A DNA stretch of 64,000 nt from Nymphaea colorata (lineage: Eukaryota > Streptophyta > Magnoliopsida > Nymphaeales > Nymphaeaceae). This document shows, one piece after another, positions 61,212-64,000 of this stretch. The stretch spans positions 10,946,704-11,010,703 of the forward strand of contig NC_045139.1 in assembly GCF_008831285.2 (NCBI RefSeq), read 5' to 3'. Numbering within the stretch: the first letter of the stretch is position 1; each line of letters begins with the position of its first letter. Under the pieces are notes generated by a model, which did not search any database, was not told the DNA's origin, and saw only the letters and a program-made list of their open reading frames with translations. The translations under genes were made by a program, and so were the position numbers.

Positions 61212-63763
61212 ATGGAGAGCTCATCGTGCGTCTCGGAGATGACGCCGGAAGAGGAGATGGCGGTGATCAGGGAGATCATCGACTCTTCGGAGTCACGGGT
61301 CAAAGAGGGCGACTCTTTCTACCTCATTACCCTAAGGCAAGACAAACTCTCTCATTTTCTCTCATCCCTTACTTCCTCTCCTCTGTCTATCTCTCTGTAT
61401 TCCGTTTTTCTTGTATACATGTGCGCCTGTTTATTTCACATGGTTCTTGAAGAGGAACCAGGGACGAAGGAAATTCGTTAGTTTTTAAAGTCGAAATTCG
61501 TTACATATGTGCACAAGGACTTTGTTTTTGGGGCGTGGTGTCGGCATTGAGGTATGCACGATCGATCATTCAGAAAAGTATGTATCCGCGTGGCAGTCTG
61601 ATGTCACGCATAATAATTTCATTAGTTCGAAGGATTGCTGGTTGCTAGAAAATTGCGCTCTGCTTGAGCATTTTTCGATGTCAGGAATGGGCCTTCCATT
61701 TAACGTTCATTAGGTAACTCTTATCATAGATTTTGTCTGTTATTGTGGTTGTCCTTGTTGCGGGTTTGCAATGGCCGGTCGGATACCTATGTGCGAGTGC
61801 TGAATTATGTGCCGGAGAAAGGTAAACGGTGAAAAGCTTCTCGGAGCAAGAGTTTTAGTTCAGGTACAAGGAAAGGAAGAAAAGGTGAATGACTCCGCAA
61901 GGGTTACTAAACGTAACGTTTTCACCTATAGTTAGTTATTCGACCCTTCACCTTTTAGACGTAGTCGAGAAAAGCATGACGGTCTTCACTAGGATTCATC
62001 TGACGTTGGATTCTGCGTCTAACTGTTAATCTTTTTCCTTGTTCTAGTGAAACGCCAGAGGCTTCCACTTTCTGGACTTCCTTATTGAGAGCTTTCCCTT
62101 TCAGCCTCTGTCTTCCACGAGTCAGCCAAGTACCAGATGCAATTTCGTTATGCTGAAAAACATATCCATTTAAAGAACATAAATGCAAACATGTGATTGT
62201 ACGAGTGTGTGTATTCCTCACTTATACTCTCCAAGCCCTGAAACCGTATGGATGCTTTGATTCCACATATTACACGCAATCTAGGAGTTATGTCTATTTT
62301 ACCATTGGGGGTTTTTATAGTTACCAATGTTCAGCTTCTTGTTTGCCTTAGGCCATCAAGTGTCCCTGTCCTTTTTCTTGGGGTGGGGCGGGGGTGTTGT
62401 GATGGTTGTATGAGATATGGGCCTATACTTAAAACTTAAAAGATTTAGAATAATTGTGAAGTCCCAGCATGATTTGGCAATGCACTTTGACCTGCGTGGT
62501 TTTGCAAGATTAAGTGTATCATTTTTTGATATTCAGCTTCACAGTTAAGACAAGTTTTGAGGAGCATATGAACATTAATTGTAATGTTTTTTTCTTTGGT
62601 CGAACTTGAATGCAAACTGGGTCTCCATGTGAAAGAGAGATTATGATGCACAAAAAAACTTATAAACAAAAAGGAAAATGAGTTCAGCTATTTGAATTTT
62701 AAACCCAAAATAAAAGAAAAGAAAAAAACCATGGTAAGTGCATCTATTTCGTCATTGAGTAATGCAGCTGTGACTTCTCAAGTATATGAGATTTTGTGGT
62801 CAGTGTGACGAACATAAAATATACGCTTCACATATTTATTAGCCCCTTTTGCTACCAGGAAACTCTTTTTTGCTGTACTACTTTTTGAGTTTCTTCATGA
62901 CTTCTTCAGGGTTCACCTGTGCAGAACATTCCCATCAAATTTATACCATAATTATGCACCTGAAACATCTCTCTAGTCTCAGAGGAGTGGAATAATATGG
63001 GAAGGCAAGCAAATGTGGTACATCCAGATGTCTGTGCTTACTGAAGAATATAAAAGAGAAAAAAGACAAAAGATTACTTAAAGAAAACAAGGAAATAAAT
63101 AGACTTTTAACTACATTGCCACATTTAGGTGGAAGATTGGATGTGAATCGTCATCAAGAAAGTTGTGGCTTGAGTCTAGCTATTCAAATGGTTAAAGTTG
63201 TTAAATCTTCAACATTATGTTGTGGCACTTTATTAATGCATTGTATTCACAATACTGGAGTGTTCACACTTGGACATTTTTATTATATTCTCAGTTGAAT
63301 CTTTCTGTGGCTTCTCATCGACTCATGGTTCATGACATTTATTAGCATATTTAGAATCATGTTCTCTATAGACTTCTAACATGCGTGCTTGTTTCGAGTT
63401 CAATATCTGGTATATAAGTGTAGAGTTGGAGATAGATGTGCTTTTGGTATGCTACATTCAGTCCCCCCTCAATTTAGTTGGTGTGTGTGATATCACAGGT
63501 GGTGGCAAGAATGGCTTGACTATGTTCATCGTGGGATATCGGGTGTTGCTAACAATGCTTCCTCTTCATGTGCTAATGATTGTGAATTGGAAGATTCTAC
63601 TATTTCAAAGAGGCCTTCACGCATTGACAATTCAGAATTGATATATGATATGGCATGTGAAGAGGAGCCTGAGACAAGTGCAGAATTGCATGACAGCCTA
63701 ACAGAAGGGCATGACTTTATATTACTTCCTGAAGAAGTTTGGAAGCAATTATACATTTGGTAC
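61212..63763 (+). CDS. Ubiquitin carboxyl-terminal hydrolase with DUSP domain (5' part only)
   Basis: Two exons, 61212-61336 and 63499-63763, give the first 130 residues; the gene continues beyond the window after a GT donor at 63764. The product matches the N-terminus of plant UBP5/UBP8-type ubiquitin-specific proteases: TPEEEMAVIREI, then KEGDSFYLITLR, WWQEWLDYV, RPSRIDNSELIYD, ELHDSLTEGHDFILLPEEVW and QLYIWY, the DUSP module found ahead of the catalytic Cys/His domains. Those catalytic domains lie outside the window. Such enzymes remove ubiquitin from substrates. Intron 1 begins with GC instead of GT (AAG/GCAAGA) and ends CACAG; this is the only choice that joins LITLR to WWQ in frame. The ATG follows a TATA box and a short leader. 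Membership of the UBP8-like clade is inferred from the DUSP sequence only. Confidence 0.88.
61337..63498 (+). other. GC-AG intron 1 of the ubiquitin-protease gene
   Basis: This 2.16 kb intron starts GCAAGA after AAG and ends ATCACAG. GC donors need good pairing to U1 elsewhere, and here the AAG/GCAAG context supplies it. I found no other exon inside it. Confidence 0.8.
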
Positions 63764-64000
63764 GTAGTGGCACTGCATATGAAAAATTAATGAAACCTAT
63801 CTGAAAAATTAATGGAATCTATTCATCTAAGTGATTATGGTTCAAGTTACACACTTCATTGTGTGTCTGGAGCACTTATGCTGTTGGTAGCTTGTTATGT
63901 CTTACTTTCATTGCTTAAATGCAAAATAAGGCTTGCAGTTGCAGATTTGGATTTATCGGTCTTGTGGCTGGTAGTGAATTCTTGTTATTTGCATGCTGTG
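63764..64000 (+). other. Start of intron 2 of the ubiquitin-protease gene
   Basis: After IWY the sequence continues GTAGTGG, and no exon matching the following DUSP residues (expected to begin with several glycines) appears before the window ends. Confidence 0.65.

Noticed and set aside
44311-63763. A SUMO/ubiquitin functional gene cluster
   Set aside because: SUMO, the ubiquitin protease and the RING protein lie far apart, on different strands, with unrelated transposons between them. Plant genes of this kind are not normally clustered, so proximity is taken as chance.

Overview
The window looks like nuclear DNA of a flowering plant. Its genes have short exons split by GT-AG introns of up to about 4 kb, CT/GA-rich 5' leaders, AT-rich intergenic DNA with long (TA)n tracts, and many small transposons. 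The encoded proteins match well-known plant families. The species cannot be named from the sequence. The contrast between a GC-rich single-exon gene and AT-rich surroundings, with abundant hAT, PIF/Harbinger and LTR relics, fits several angiosperm groups.

Six protein-coding genes are supported, with exons worked out by hand so that splice sites, phases and family alignments agree. From left to right: an intronless RING-finger protein (3018-3827, +); a seven-exon purple acid phosphatase of the PAP15/phytase type (13170-19758, -); an eight-exon XRI1-like meiosis and DNA-repair protein (26937-28895, -); a six-exon ER-lumen KDEL receptor, ERD2 (38140-42046, +); a three-exon SUMO gene (44311-48778, -); and the first two exons of a DUSP-containing ubiquitin-specific protease that runs off the right edge (61212->63763, +). 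They are ordinary single-copy housekeeping or regulatory genes. Nothing suggests a pathway cluster, although three of them concern ubiquitin or SUMO.

The DNA between them is mostly transposon relics. A decayed Ty3/gypsy element with recognisable LTR remains, primer-binding site and pol motifs lies at 8.6-12.5 kb, with a 0.6 kb inverted-repeat element at the edge of its 3' LTR. An LTR/PBS/LTR miniature retrotransposon (TRIM) sits inside ERD2 intron 1, and a broken relative lies near 31.5 kb. A hAT-type MITE with an 8-bp target duplication is at 37.2-37.6 kb. Two PIF/Harbinger-like elements flanked by TTA are at 49,993-51,925 and 59,023-60,147. A Ty1/copia reverse-transcriptase relic is at 54.6-55.4 kb, and an approximately 185-bp inverted-repeat pair (57.0/59.9 kb) recalls a Mutator-like element.

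No tRNA, rRNA, CRISPR or organelle gene was seen. The most noteworthy items are a GC-AG intron in the protease gene, a duplicated exon-end/splice-donor module in the phosphatase gene, the TRIM in the KDEL-receptor intron, and interleaved transposon ends at 57-60 kb. I found no evidence for a novel multi-gene system.
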